The position numbers were made by a program, and so were the translations under genes. From positions 1 to 32,234 of the forward strand of contig JAOAFH010000090.1 in NCBI GenBank assembly GCA_026416355.1: a DNA stretch of 32,234 bases, given 5' to 3'. This document shows positions 1 to 8,083 of the stretch, in pieces. The notes under the pieces are model-generated. The model did no database searches. It was not told the origin of the DNA and worked only from the letters and a program-made list of their open reading frames with translations. This stretch comes from Clostridiales bacterium. Its GTDB lineage: Bacteria; Bacillota; Clostridia; Clostridiales; Caloramatoraceae. Positions within the stretch are counted from its first letter, which is position 1, and every line of letters begins with the position of its first letter.

Positions 1-1698
1 ACTGTGGATATATCACATGGAAAGTACGAGAATGATGTAATTATAGATACACCTGGGGTATATGGAGTATCTTCATTTAATGATGAAGAAAGAGTTGCAA
101 GGGATGTAATATTATATGGAGATATAATATTAAACATAGTCGATGCTCTTCATCTTGAGAGGGATTTATTCCTTACTCTACAAATAATAGATATGGGCAA
201 ACCAGTGATTGTTGCCCTTAATATGATGGATGATGTTGAGAGAAATGGTATAAAGATAGATGTTAATAAATTAAGTGAACTTTTAGGAGTACCAGTTATA
301 CCTACAGTTGCAGTTAAAGGTAAAGGAATTAAAGAAGTTAAAAATAGCCTTCATAAGGCAACAGTAGGGAATGTTAATCCAAAAATAGTTAATTATTTAA
401 AAGACTATAAAGATAAAGTAGAATACCAAAGCGAAGCATTAATGGTGCTAGAGGATGATGAATCTATTCTTACAAAATTTAATTTATCACCATCTGGAAA
501 AAGAGAAGAGGTATATAGGTTAAGAAGAGAAAGAGTAGATGAAATTGTTGAAAAGGTTATAGTAAAGGATAGCAAAAGTTATGGTTTAAGACAAAAAATT
601 GGTGCAATGATGTTAAACCCAATTACAGGTATACCACTTTTACTTATAACACTATATATCATGTTTAAAGTAATAGGTGTTTGGGTAGCAGGAGATATAG
701 TTGGAATCACCGAAGAAACAATAATGGTTGGACATTATGAGCCTTTTATAAAAGGCCTAATATCAAAATTTGTAAATGAAAATACTGTTACGTATAGATT
801 TTTAGCTGGGGAGTTTGGTATATTAACACTAACTCCAACATATGTATTAGGGCTTTTAATGCCATTGGTTGTTGCTTTTTATTTCTTTATGTCACTTATG
901 GAGGACTCAGGTTATTTACCAAGAATTGCAGCACTAGTTGATAGAGTATTATCTTTCTTTGGTTTAAATGGTAGAGCCATTATACCTCTAATATTAGGTT
1001 TTGGTTGTATAACAATGGCAACGATAACAACAAGATTGCTTGGAACAAAGAGAGAAAAGGTAATAGCAACTATTCTTTTAGGATTTACAATACCATGTTC
1101 AGCTCAGTTAGGTGTAATTGCAGGTATGATAGCTCCACTTGGCGCAAAATATATGTTTATATATGTTATAACAATATTAATTGTCTTTGTGCTTACAGGA
1201 ACAATATTAAATAAAATGTTACCGGGAGAGTCATCTGAGTTATTTATAGATTTACCACCAATAAGAATGCCAAGGATAAGTAATGTACTTAAAAAGACTT
1301 GGACAAAAACATGGATGTTCTTAAAGGAAGCAGCACCATTGTTTGCTCTAGGTGCATTTATAATAACATTCTTAGAGGAAACCAATATACTTAATTATAT
1401 ACAAGATATATTTAAGCCTGTAACAGTAAATCTACTTAGATTACCAAAGGAAGCAGCCAATGCATTTATAATGGGAATAATAAGAAGAGACTTTGGTGCA
1501 GCAGGACTTACAGATATGGCGTTATCTCCTGCACAAACAGTAGTTGCATTAGTGACTATAACACTATTTGTTCCTTGTATAGCATCAATTATTGTTATTT
1601 TTAAGGAAAGGTCAAAAAAAGAAGCCATTGCTATTTGGTTAGGAAGTTTTATTTTAGCTTTCCTAGTAGGTGGTTTATTGGCATTTATGATTGTTTAA
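1..1698 (+). CDS. feoB: Ferrous iron transporter FeoB, 5'-truncated by window edge
   Basis: Inner-membrane Fe(II) permease with an N-terminal G-protein domain. The reading frame is open from base 1, so the real start and the G1 P-loop lie upstream; a GTG at 4 is only the first internal start codon. Counting from it, the G3 motif DTPG is at 15-18 and the G4 motif NMMD at 73-76, followed by a helical linker and a polytopic membrane region from about residue 205. The gate repeats show a GFGC motif near base 1000, IPCSAQL after it and FVPC near the C-terminus; cysteines in these positions are typical of FeoB. The DTPGVYG form of G3 differs from the DLPGTYS of enterobacterial FeoB. The gene ends 13 bases before a small cysteine-rich gene and lies upstream of fur, fitting iron control. 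About 45 N-terminal residues appear to be missing only because of the window edge. Confidence 0.95.
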   Translation, partial: TVDISHGKYENDVIIDTPGVYGVSSFNDEERVARDVILYGDIILNIVDALHLERDLFLTLQIIDMGKPVIVALNMMDDVERNGIKIDVNKLSELLGVPVIPTVAVKGKGIKEVKNSLHKATVGNVNPKIVNYLKDYKDKVEYQSEALMVLEDDESILTKFNLSPSGKREEVYRLRRERVDEIVEKVIVKDSKSYGLRQKIGAMMLNPITGIPLLLITLYIMFKVIGVWVAGDIVGITEETIMVGHYEPFIKGLISKFVNENTVTYRFLAGEFGILTLTPTYVLGLLMPLVVAFYFFMSLMEDSGYLPRIAALVDRVLSFFGLNGRAIIPLILGFGCITMATITTRLLGTKREKVIATILLGFTIPCSAQLGVIAGMIAPLGAKYMFIYVITILIVFVLTGTILNKMLPGESSELFIDLPPIRMPRISNVLKKTWTKTWMFLKEAAPLFALGAFIITFLEETNILNYIQDIFKPVTVNLLRLPKEAANAFIMGIIRRDFGAAGLTDMALSPAQTVVALVTITLFVPCIASIIVIFKERSKKEAIAIWLGSFILAFLVGGLLAFMIV

Positions 1699-1711
1699 TG
1701 GAGATGATTAT

Positions 1712-1849
1712 ATGGAAACAAAATGTCCTACATGTGGACTTAAGGTAACTAATTCTACAATATGTCCAAGATGCAGAACAGAGCTTATGAATTGCTTAAA
1801 GTGCTCAGGTAACTGCTTAACTTGTAAACTAAAGAGTAAAAACAAATAA
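1712..1849 (+). CDS. Small eight-cysteine zinc-ribbon-like protein
   Basis: This 45-residue frame starts at ATG 1712 with a GGAG ribosome site at 1700-1703 and ends at TAA 1847-1849. It has eight cysteines in four pairs: C5-x2-C8, C18-x2-C21, C28-x2-C31 and C35-x2-C38. The first two pairs form a classic zinc-ribbon spacing (CPTCG, then CPRC). The last two could bind a second metal. There is no membrane segment or signal peptide. It is 13 bases from feoB and its stop codon sits inside the arm of the next terminator, so it should be co-transcribed with feoB as the last gene. I infer a metal-binding accessory role in iron uptake; the exact function is unknown to me. It is not the usual FeoC, nor the membrane-anchored FeoB-associated Cys-rich protein. 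Confidence 0.7.
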   Translation: METKCPTCGLKVTNSTICPRCRTELMNCLKCSGNCLTCKLKSKNK

Positions 1850-1888
1850 GTAAACTTTAGGTGCAAAGCACCTAAAGTTTACTTATTT
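1844..1888 (+). terminator. Strong intrinsic terminator after feoB operon
   Basis: A perfect 20-bp inverted repeat (1844-1863 with 1869-1888) encloses a 5-base loop, CAAAG, whose end bases can also pair. The downstream arm ends in a T-rich stretch, and the upstream arm begins in an A-rich one, so it could work on both strands. The left arm contains the stop codon of the small cysteine-rich gene. Confidence 0.9.
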
Positions 1889-1937
1889 TATTTGTATAAC
1901 AGAACATTGTTAAAATTGATTTTCAATTGCTTTTCAC

Positions 1938-1966
1938 TTGACAATAATTCAAATACAGTGTAAACT
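1938..1966 (+). promoter_or_regulatory. Sigma-A promoter of fur, with a possible operator
   Basis: TTGACA at 1938-1943 (perfect -35), 17-base spacer, TAAACT at 1961-1966 (4 of 6 for -10). A 6-3-6 inverted repeat, AATTGA-TTT-TCAATT, at 1914-1928 lies just upstream of the -35 and could be a regulator site. Autoregulation by Fur is common in the family, but this repeat is a poor match to a classical Fur box. Confidence 0.6.
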
Positions 1967-2001
1967 CAAATTAACATATATTAGAAACTGAGGTGCAATA
2001 T

Positions 2002-2457
2002 ATGGTGAGTAAAGATAATGCAGATAAATTGAAAATACAATTAAAAGGTCAAGGATATAAATTGACTCCACAGAGAAGAGCAGTTTTAGATGTTATAATT
2101 GAAAACGAGGGAAAGCATTTATCTTCTGAAGAAATATATGATATAGTTAAAGCAAACTGTCCTGATATAGGATTAGCTACAGTATATAGAACACTAAATC
2201 TTCTAGAAAAAATGGGTGTAATATGTAAAATGAATTTTGATGATGGATGTAATAGATATGAGCTTGTTCATGATGAAGAAGACCATCAACATCACCATTT
2301 AATTTGTAGAGGATGTGGAAAGGTAGAAGAAGTTGAAGATGATCTTTTAGATGTACTTGAACAAAAGATTGAAGAAAAATATCAATTCACTATAAAGGAT
2401 CATAGTGTTAAGTTCTACGGATATTGTAGCGAATGTATAGAAAAATCAAGGCAGTAA
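2002..2457 (+). CDS. fur: Fur-family metalloregulator
   Basis: DNA-binding repressor of the Fur family, 151 residues. The ATG at 2002 is chosen over an in-frame GTG at 1993 because the ribosome site AGGTG (1991-1995) overlaps that GTG and sits six bases before the ATG. The N-terminal winged helix includes the recognition-helix sequence ATVYRTLNLLEK (59-70). The C-terminal part has a histidine-rich stretch at 95-99, C102-x2-C105 and C142-x2-C145, the paired structural zinc site. Its place after feoB and the sequence around HHHLICRGCG favour Fur over PerR or Zur, but the subfamily is not certain from sequence alone. It has its own promoter and terminator and so is a single-gene transcript. Confidence 0.9.
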   Translation: MVSKDNADKLKIQLKGQGYKLTPQRRAVLDVIIENEGKHLSSEEIYDIVKANCPDIGLATVYRTLNLLEKMGVICKMNFDDGCNRYELVHDEEDHQHHHLICRGCGKVEEVEDDLLDVLEQKIEEKYQFTIKDHSVKFYGYCSECIEKSRQ

Positions 2458-2472
2458 ATCTGCCTTTTTTTT
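2448..2472 (+). terminator. Intrinsic terminator of fur
   Basis: A 7-bp stem, AAGGCAG (2448-2454) with CTGCCTT (2460-2466), encloses the stop codon in its five-base loop and is followed by a run of T to 2472. Compact and canonical. Confidence 0.9.
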
Positions 2473-2485
2473 AAACCTACAGTAA

Positions 2486-2512
2486 TTATTTTTTACAAAT
2501 TGTAAAAAATAA
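2486..2512. promoter_or_regulatory. Perfect 13-1-13 palindrome, operator-like
   Basis: A perfect inverted repeat of 13 bases around a single central A (2499). The core is TTTACAA-A-TTGTAAA. It lies after the fur terminator and 22 bases before the -35 of the RNase J promoter. As RNA it would have no room for a loop at its centre, so a DNA-binding site is more likely than a terminator. TACA/TGTA half sites recall BlaI/CopY-type operators, but the regulator is unknown. Confidence 0.4.
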
Positions 2513-2533
2513 AACAAAGATAGTTTTTAACTG

Positions 2534-2563
2534 TTGATTATATATATTTAAATAAAGTATAAT
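2534..2563 (+). promoter_or_regulatory. Sigma-A promoter of the RNase J operon
   Basis: TTGATT at 2534-2539, 18-base spacer, perfect TATAAT at 2558-2563. The start of transcription would be near 2570, about 40 bases before the RNase J start. Confidence 0.6.
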
Positions 2564-2611
2564 AACTTTACTGGTAATGTGCGGATAGATTAATAAAAGG
2601 AGGGAAATTTT

Positions 2612-4276
2612 TTGGCAAGAAAAGAAAAAGTTAAAGTAATTCCATTAGGAGGAGTAAATGAAATCGGAAAAAATATGACCATAATAGAATATAAAAATGA
2701 AATAATAGTAATAGATTGTGGTCTAATGTTTCCAGAGGAAGAGATGTTTGGTATAGATATAGTTATACCAGATATTTCATACTTATTAAAAAATAAAGAA
2801 AAAGTTAAGGGAATAGTGTTAACTCATGGTCATGAAGACCATATTGGTGCGTTACCCTACATATTAAAACAATTAAATGTACCAGTATACGGTACAAGAT
2901 TAACTTTAGGTATTGTTGAAACAAAACTTAGAGAACACGGAATGTTAAATGACTGTACTTTACGAGTAGTAAGACATGGCGATTTTGTTGAATTTAGCAA
3001 CTTAAGTGTTGAATTTATTAAGAATAGCCATAGTATAGCGGATTCTTGTTCATTAGCAATACATACTCCAATGGGTATAATTTTGCATACAGGAGATTTT
3101 AAAGTAGACTATACACCAATTGATGGTGTAGTTATGGATTTTGCAAGACTTGCAGAACTTGGTAAAGAAGGAGTTGTACTATTACTTGCAGATAGTACAA
3201 ATGTTGAAAGACCTGGTTATACAATGTCTGAAAGGACAGTTGGTGAAACATTCCAAAAGATATTTAGTGAAACAAAAGGTAGAATAATAGTAGCTACATT
3301 TGCTTCAAATATTCATAGAATTCAACAAATTTTAGATGCAGCCTTTAAATATAAAAGAAAGGTTGCAGTATCAGGTAGAAGTATAGAGAATATAGTTGAA
3401 GTTGCTTCAACATTAGGATATTTAAAAATTCCTGATGAGTTATTTATTAGTATTGATGATATTAATAAATATCCAGACCACAGGATTGTTATAATCACAA
3501 CTGGAAGTCAAGGAGAGCCTATGTCAGCTCTTGCTAGAATGTCAGCTTCAGAACATAGAAAAGTAGAAATACAAAAAGGTGATTTAGTAATTATATCCGC
3601 AACACCAATACCTGGTAACGAAAAGTTTATTTCTAAAGTTATTAATCAATTATTTAAAAAGGGTGCTAATGTAGTATATGAGTCACTAGCTGATATACAT
3701 GTTTCAGGACACGCATGTCAAGAGGAGTTAAAACTTATACATACACTAATAAAACCTAAGTACTTTATGCCTGTTCATGGTGAGTTTAGACATTTAAAAC
3801 AACATGCATTGCTTGCACAAAAATTAGGAATGGAAGAAGCTAATATTTTTATTTCTGATATTGGTCAAGTTCTTGAAATAACTCATGACGGTGCAAAATT
3901 AAACGGTAATGTTACGGCTGGACAGGTGCTAGTTGATGGTTTAGGTGTTGGAGATGTTGGAAATATAGTGTTAAGAGATAGAAAACATTTATCACAAGAT
4001 GGTATCTTAACAGTTGTTGTTACTATAGAAAAAGAATCAGGTAAGGTTATTGCAGGTCCGGACATAATATCAAGAGGATTTGTATATGTTAGAGAGTCAG
4101 AGGATCTGATTGAAGAATGCAAAAAGATAGTTAAAAAATCACTTGATAACTGTCTGTCAAGACAAGTTACAGATTGGGCAACTATCAAGGCAAATATTAA
4201 AGACGAATTAAAGGGATATTTATATGAAAAGACTAAACGTAATCCAATGATTCTACCAATTATTATGGAAATATAA
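2612..4276 (+). CDS. rnjA: Ribonuclease J
   Basis: Metallo-beta-lactamase/beta-CASP ribonuclease with endonuclease and 5'-3' exonuclease activity in mRNA decay and rRNA maturation. It is 554 residues, the normal length. The start is TTG at 2612, with a strong AAAAGGAGGG site at 2596-2605. The metal-binding motif H72-x-H74-x-D76-H77 is intact, with H140 and D161 as further likely ligands. A beta-CASP segment follows, and the C-terminal domain ends near GRDVKTKRNP-like basic sequence. It heads a three-gene unit with a YlbF-family protein and a QueT transporter. It could be called J1 or J2; only one copy lies in this window, so rnjA is a best guess. Confidence 0.93.
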   Translation: MARKEKVKVIPLGGVNEIGKNMTIIEYKNEIIVIDCGLMFPEEEMFGIDIVIPDISYLLKNKEKVKGIVLTHGHEDHIGALPYILKQLNVPVYGTRLTLGIVETKLREHGMLNDCTLRVVRHGDFVEFSNLSVEFIKNSHSIADSCSLAIHTPMGIILHTGDFKVDYTPIDGVVMDFARLAELGKEGVVLLLADSTNVERPGYTMSERTVGETFQKIFSETKGRIIVATFASNIHRIQQILDAAFKYKRKVAVSGRSIENIVEVASTLGYLKIPDELFISIDDINKYPDHRIVIITTGSQGEPMSALARMSASEHRKVEIQKGDLVIISATPIPGNEKFISKVINQLFKKGANVVYESLADIHVSGHACQEELKLIHTLIKPKYFMPVHGEFRHLKQHALLAQKLGMEEANIFISDIGQVLEITHDGAKLNGNVTAGQVLVDGLGVGDVGNIVLRDRKHLSQDGILTVVVTIEKESGKVIAGPDIISRGFVYVRESEDLIEECKKIVKKSLDNCLSRQVTDWATIKANIKDELKGYLYEKTKRNPMILPIIMEI

Positions 4277-4296
4277 GAATATGGGGGGTTACTAAA

Positions 4297-4641
4297 ATGA
4301 ATATCTATGATAAGGCACATGAACTTGCTAAACTTTTAAAAAATTCACCTGAAGTAGTAGATTACAAAAAAAGAGTAGAGTTATTAAAAGCAAATGAAAC
4401 AAATAAAAAAATAGTTGAAGACTTAAGAAAAAAAGAATTTGAAGTTTATTCAAAACAAATGCAAGGAATGCAAGTATCAAAGGAAGAAATGGATGCAATA
4501 ACTAATCTATATTCTATAATTCAACATAATACAGAGATTAGAGAGTATTTAGAAGCAGAACGTAGATTTTCAATACTATGGCAGGATATAATTAAAATAC
4601 TAGGTGACGCAGTTGATATAGACTTTAATGTTAATATGTAG
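4297..4641 (+). CDS. YlbF/YmcA-family protein
   Basis: A 114-residue, charged, mostly helical protein with a strong GGGGG site before its ATG. The sequence MNIYDKAHELAKLLKNS and the EYLEAERRFS segment near residue 89 are typical of the Com_YlbF family (DUF964). In B. subtilis YlbF and YmcA form, with YaaT, a complex that guides RNase Y and affects competence, sporulation and biofilm. Here the gene lies 20 bases after RNase J, which suggests a link to RNA decay. No catalytic residues are expected. Whether this is the YlbF or the YmcA orthologue cannot be settled here. Confidence 0.85.
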   Translation: MNIYDKAHELAKLLKNSPEVVDYKKRVELLKANETNKKIVEDLRKKEFEVYSKQMQGMQVSKEEMDAITNLYSIIQHNTEIREYLEAERRFSILWQDIIKILGDAVDIDFNVNM

Positions 4642-4656
4642 TACGGAGGAATAAGA

Positions 4657-5127
4657 ATGAGAAATAAACCGACAATATATTATGTAAAAGCAGGTTTAAT
4701 AGCAGCAATATATGTCGTACTTACAATTTTCCTTGGAGAATTTGGATATGGACCATTACAATTTAGAGTATCAGAAGCACTAACTATACTACCATTATAC
4801 GAATTATCCGCAATACCAGGTTTGTTTATAGGTTGTTTTCTAGCTAATATTTTTGGTGGTTATGGCTTACCTGACATAGTTTTTGGAAGTTTAACAACAT
4901 TAGTTGCAGCTTACCTTACATCTAAAATGCCAAATAAATATTTAGCGGTGTTACCACCAATACTTTTAAATGCATTTATAATACCAATATGGGTTAGTAA
5001 AATGTCAAATACACCTTATTTGGTAACTGTTGGTCAAATTGGTTTTAGTGAATTTTTATCAGCAGGTATTTTAGGAGTAATATTAGCTTCTACTTATGAA
5101 GTTTTGACAAAAAAACGCATAGATTGA
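4657..5127 (+). CDS. queT: QueT-family transporter (queuosine precursor uptake)
   Basis: A 156-residue polytopic membrane protein with about five hydrophobic segments. The sequence YGPLQFRVSEALTILPL (residues ~31-47) is the signature of the QueT family (DUF988). Members act as the substrate-binding S component of ECF transporters for preQ0 or preQ1. The gene follows the YlbF-family gene by 15 bases with a GGAGG site. I find no preQ1 riboswitch in front of it, so it depends on the upstream promoter. The substrate is inferred from family only; no queuosine synthesis gene is in this window. Confidence 0.85.
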   Translation: MRNKPTIYYVKAGLIAAIYVVLTIFLGEFGYGPLQFRVSEALTILPLYELSAIPGLFIGCFLANIFGGYGLPDIVFGSLTTLVAAYLTSKMPNKYLAVLPPILLNAFIIPIWVSKMSNTPYLVTVGQIGFSEFLSAGILGVILASTYEVLTKKRID

Positions 5128-5152
5128 CAAGTCTATTCATTTTGCGTAAAAT
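5124..5152 (+). promoter_or_regulatory. Sigma-A promoter in front of typA
   Basis: Perfect TTGACA (5124-5129, overlapping the queT stop codon), 17-base spacer, TAAAAT (5147-5152, 5 of 6). The transcript would begin near 5159, only about 10 bases before a terminator hairpin. Confidence 0.6.
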
Positions 5153-5169
5153 AAATATGATTATTATAA

Positions 5170-5202
5170 AATAGGATATCTATGATATCCTATTATTTTT
5201 TT
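5170..5202 (+). terminator. Intrinsic terminator between queT and typA
   Basis: An 11-bp perfect stem (5170-5180 with 5184-5194), three-base loop, and a seven-T run at 5196-5202. It ends the RNase J unit, but also lies downstream of the typA promoter, so it may attenuate typA. Confidence 0.85.
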
Positions 5203-5218
5203 GTTTGGAGGGACATAA

Positions 5219-7036
5219 ATGACAAATTCAAAAATTAGAAATGTGGCAATTATAGCCCATGTTGATCATGGAAAGACTACTTTAGTAGATGCAATGTTAA
5301 AGCAAAGTGGTATATTTAGAAGTAATGAAAGAATAGAAGAAAGAGTTATGGACTCAAATGATCTAGAAAAAGAAAGAGGAATAACTATTCTTGCTAAAAA
5401 CACTTCAGTATATTACAATGACATAAAGATAAATATATTTGATACTCCTGGACATGCTGATTTTGGTGGAGAAGTTGAAAGAGTTTTAAAAATGGTTGAC
5501 GGAGTATTGCTTCTAGTTGATGCATTTGAAGGTGTAATGCCTCAAACTAGATTTGTTTTAAAGAAAGCTCTTGAATTAAAACTTAAGCCTATTGTAGTTG
5601 TAAATAAAGTAGATAGACCAGATGCAAGACCAGTTGAAGTTGTAGATGAAGTTTTAGATTTATTTATTGAACTTGGAGCAGATGATGACCAACTTGAGTT
5701 CCCAGTTGTGTATTGCTCAGCAAAAGAAGGATTTGCTAAGTATACATTAGAAGATGAATCAAGCAATCTACAACCATTATTTGAGGCACTAATAGACAAT
5801 ATTCCAGGACCTGAGGGAGATGCTAATTTACCACTTCAGATGCTTGTTACAACTATTGACTCAAATGAATATGTTGGTAGAATAGGTATAGGTAAAATAT
5901 ATAGAGGAAACATAAAGAAAAATCAACAAGTTGCTGTAATTGATAAAGATGGTAATACAAGAAATGCAAAGATAGTTACATTATATACTTTTAATGGTTT
6001 AAAAAGAGAAGAAGTTGAAGAAGGAAATGTAGGTGATATTGTTGCAGTTGCAGGTATAAGTGATATAAATATCGGTGAAACAATATCAGACAATCAAGTA
6101 GTTGAAGCACTACCATTTGTGGAAATAGATGAACCAACTTTATCTATGACATTTAGTGTAAATGATAGCCCATTTGCAGGTAAAGAAGGAGAATTTGTAA
6201 CAACTAGACATTTAAGAGATAGATTATTTAAAGAATTAGAGACTAACGTTGCTTTAAGGGTTAAAGAAACTGATTCAACTGATTCATTTGAAGTATCAGG
6301 AAGAGGAGAACTGCATCTTTCAATTTTAATAGAAACTATGAGACGTGAAGGATATGAGTTCCAAGTTTCAAAGCCAATGGTTATATACAAAGAAATTGAT
6401 GGAGTATTACATGAGCCAATTGAATACCTGACTATAGATGTGCCTGAAGAATTTATGGGTGCTGTAATGGAGAAATTAGGTGTTAGAAGAGCAGAAATGG
6501 TTAATATGACATCTGCTATAAACGGTTATGTAAGACTAGAGTTTAAAATACCAGCAAGAGGATTAATTGGTTATAGAAATGAGTTTTTAACAGATACAAA
6601 GGGTAATGGTATATTAAATCACATATTCTACGGATATGAGCCATTTAAAGGGGATATACCTGAGAGAACTAGAGGAGCTCTAGTTGCCTTTGAAACTGGT
6701 GAAGCTGTAACATATGGCCTATTTAATGCACAAGAAAGAGGTATTTTATATATTACTCCAGGAACACCTGTTTACCAAGGTATGATTGTTGGAATGTGCT
6801 CAAGAAATGAAGATATTGATGTTAATGTATGTAAGAAAAAGCATGTTTCAAACATGAGAGCATCAGGTTCTGATGAAGCATTGAAGTTAACTCCACCGTT
6901 AGAATTGACTCTTGAAAAATGTATAGAGCTTATTTCATCAGATGAATTAGTTGAAGTAACACCTAAGAGCATTAGAATGAGAAAGAAAATATTAGACCCA
7001 ACAATTAGAAAAAGAGAAGCTGCTAAAAAGAAATAA
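5219..7036 (+). CDS. typA: Translational GTPase TypA/BipA
   Basis: Ribosome-binding translation-factor GTPase, 605 residues, normal length. The GTPase motifs are all present: G1 AHVDHGKT (13-20), switch I sequence EKERGITI (50-57), G3 DTPGH (75-79) and G4 NKVD (129-132). The EF-G-like domains II, III and V follow, and the C-terminal TypA-specific domain is rich in lysine. BipA acts on 50S assembly and in stress or cold. The start ATG 5219 has a GGAGGG site. It opens a five-gene unit with mltG, trmR, trhP and udk. Confidence 0.97.
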   Translation: MTNSKIRNVAIIAHVDHGKTTLVDAMLKQSGIFRSNERIEERVMDSNDLEKERGITILAKNTSVYYNDIKINIFDTPGHADFGGEVERVLKMVDGVLLLVDAFEGVMPQTRFVLKKALELKLKPIVVVNKVDRPDARPVEVVDEVLDLFIELGADDDQLEFPVVYCSAKEGFAKYTLEDESSNLQPLFEALIDNIPGPEGDANLPLQMLVTTIDSNEYVGRIGIGKIYRGNIKKNQQVAVIDKDGNTRNAKIVTLYTFNGLKREEVEEGNVGDIVAVAGISDINIGETISDNQVVEALPFVEIDEPTLSMTFSVNDSPFAGKEGEFVTTRHLRDRLFKELETNVALRVKETDSTDSFEVSGRGELHLSILIETMRREGYEFQVSKPMVIYKEIDGVLHEPIEYLTIDVPEEFMGAVMEKLGVRRAEMVNMTSAINGYVRLEFKIPARGLIGYRNEFLTDTKGNGILNHIFYGYEPFKGDIPERTRGALVAFETGEAVTYGLFNAQERGILYITPGTPVYQGMIVGMCSRNEDIDVNVCKKKHVSNMRASGSDEALKLTPPLELTLEKCIELISSDELVEVTPKSIRMRKKILDPTIRKREAAKKK

Positions 7037-7056
7037 TTTAAAGGAAGTGAGGGTTT

Positions 7057-8064
7057 ATGGGTAAACTAAAAGGTTTCATACTAACTTTCGTAGCATTTGC
7101 AGTTTTAGTTATAGGAGGTCTTTATTATGTGATTGCGACTCCTATTTCTAAAACAAATGAAAAGGGTGTTGATTTTAGGATTGGAACTAAAGCAGATGTT
7201 GATTTTGTAGCGTTAAATCTAAAGAAAAAAGGGCTGGTTAGAAGTTATTTAGTTACAAAGTATTATTTCCAACTAAAAAATATAAAACTTAATCCAGGAC
7301 CTTATGAATTTAAGCAAACAATGTCTGTAAAAGAAATATTTAATATGATAAATAGTGGGGAAACAGATAAAAATATTATAATGGTAACAATTCCTGAGGG
7401 GTTTACTGTTAAGCAAATAGCCAAAAAACTTTATAGTGCACAATTAATAAAAAGTGAAGAATCATTTATCAATGAAACTAATAACGGTAATTTTGATTAT
7501 GAGTTTTTAAAAGGGATAAAGAATAGGCCTTTTAGATTAGAAGGCTATCTTTTCCCTGATACATATGAGTTTAAAAGAGGTATGACTGAATATCAAATAA
7601 TAGATATAATGCTAAAAAGGTTTAATGATATATATATTTCAAAGATAAAAGGCAAAATAAATATAGAAAATATGGATGTAGATAAAATTATTACAATGGC
7701 ATCTATAGTTGAAAGAGAAGCAAAGGTTGAGTCTGAAAGAACTTTAGTTGCAGCAGTATTTTATAACAGACTTAAATCAAATATGAAGTTTGAATCCTGT
7801 GCTACAATTCAGTATATTTTAGGTACACCTAAAGAAGTATTATTATATGAAGATTTGAAAATTGAATCACCATATAATACTTACAAATATTTTGGATTAC
7901 CTGTAGGTCCTATTTGTAACCCAGGAGTAAAATCAATTGAAGCAGCTTTAAATCCTGCAAATGTAGATTTTTTATTCTTTGTTGTTGATAAGACTAAAAA
8001 TGATGGAAGTCATTTCTTTACAAAGGATTATAAAGAATTTTTAAAGTACAAAAGCAAACTCTAA
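7057..8064 (+). CDS. mltG: Endolytic transglycosylase MltG (YceG-like)
   Basis: Membrane-anchored lytic transglycosylase that cleaves nascent glycan strands and sets their length. It is 335 residues. A single membrane segment spans residues ~7-27, after which the protein is extracellular; a LysM-like part comes first, then the catalytic domain. LEGYLFPDTYEF (161-172) and the SIVE motif with likely catalytic Glu219 are family hallmarks, followed by FYNRL. It starts 20 bases after typA. In B. subtilis the equivalent (yrrL) also precedes trmR (yrrM). Confidence 0.95.
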   Translation: MGKLKGFILTFVAFAVLVIGGLYYVIATPISKTNEKGVDFRIGTKADVDFVALNLKKKGLVRSYLVTKYYFQLKNIKLNPGPYEFKQTMSVKEIFNMINSGETDKNIIMVTIPEGFTVKQIAKKLYSAQLIKSEESFINETNNGNFDYEFLKGIKNRPFRLEGYLFPDTYEFKRGMTEYQIIDIMLKRFNDIYISKIKGKINIENMDVDKIITMASIVEREAKVESERTLVAAVFYNRLKSNMKFESCATIQYILGTPKEVLLYEDLKIESPYNTYKYFGLPVGPICNPGVKSIEAALNPANVDFLFFVVDKTKNDGSHFFTKDYKEFLKYKSKL

Positions 8065-8083
8065 TAATTAATTGGAGGCAAAT

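Noticed and set aside
1005..1214. 69-codon frame inside feoB
   Set aside because: Out of frame with the conserved gate region of FeoB and without a ribosome site.
3883..4320. 145-codon open frame on the minus strand inside the RNase J gene
   Set aside because: It is antisense to a well-conserved catalytic protein, lacks a ribosome site and matches no family. The same holds for the other minus-strand frames over typA, spoIIIAE/AF, xseA and efp.
4642..4656. preQ1 riboswitch for queT
   Set aside because: The gap to the previous gene is 15 bases and contains just the ribosome site.
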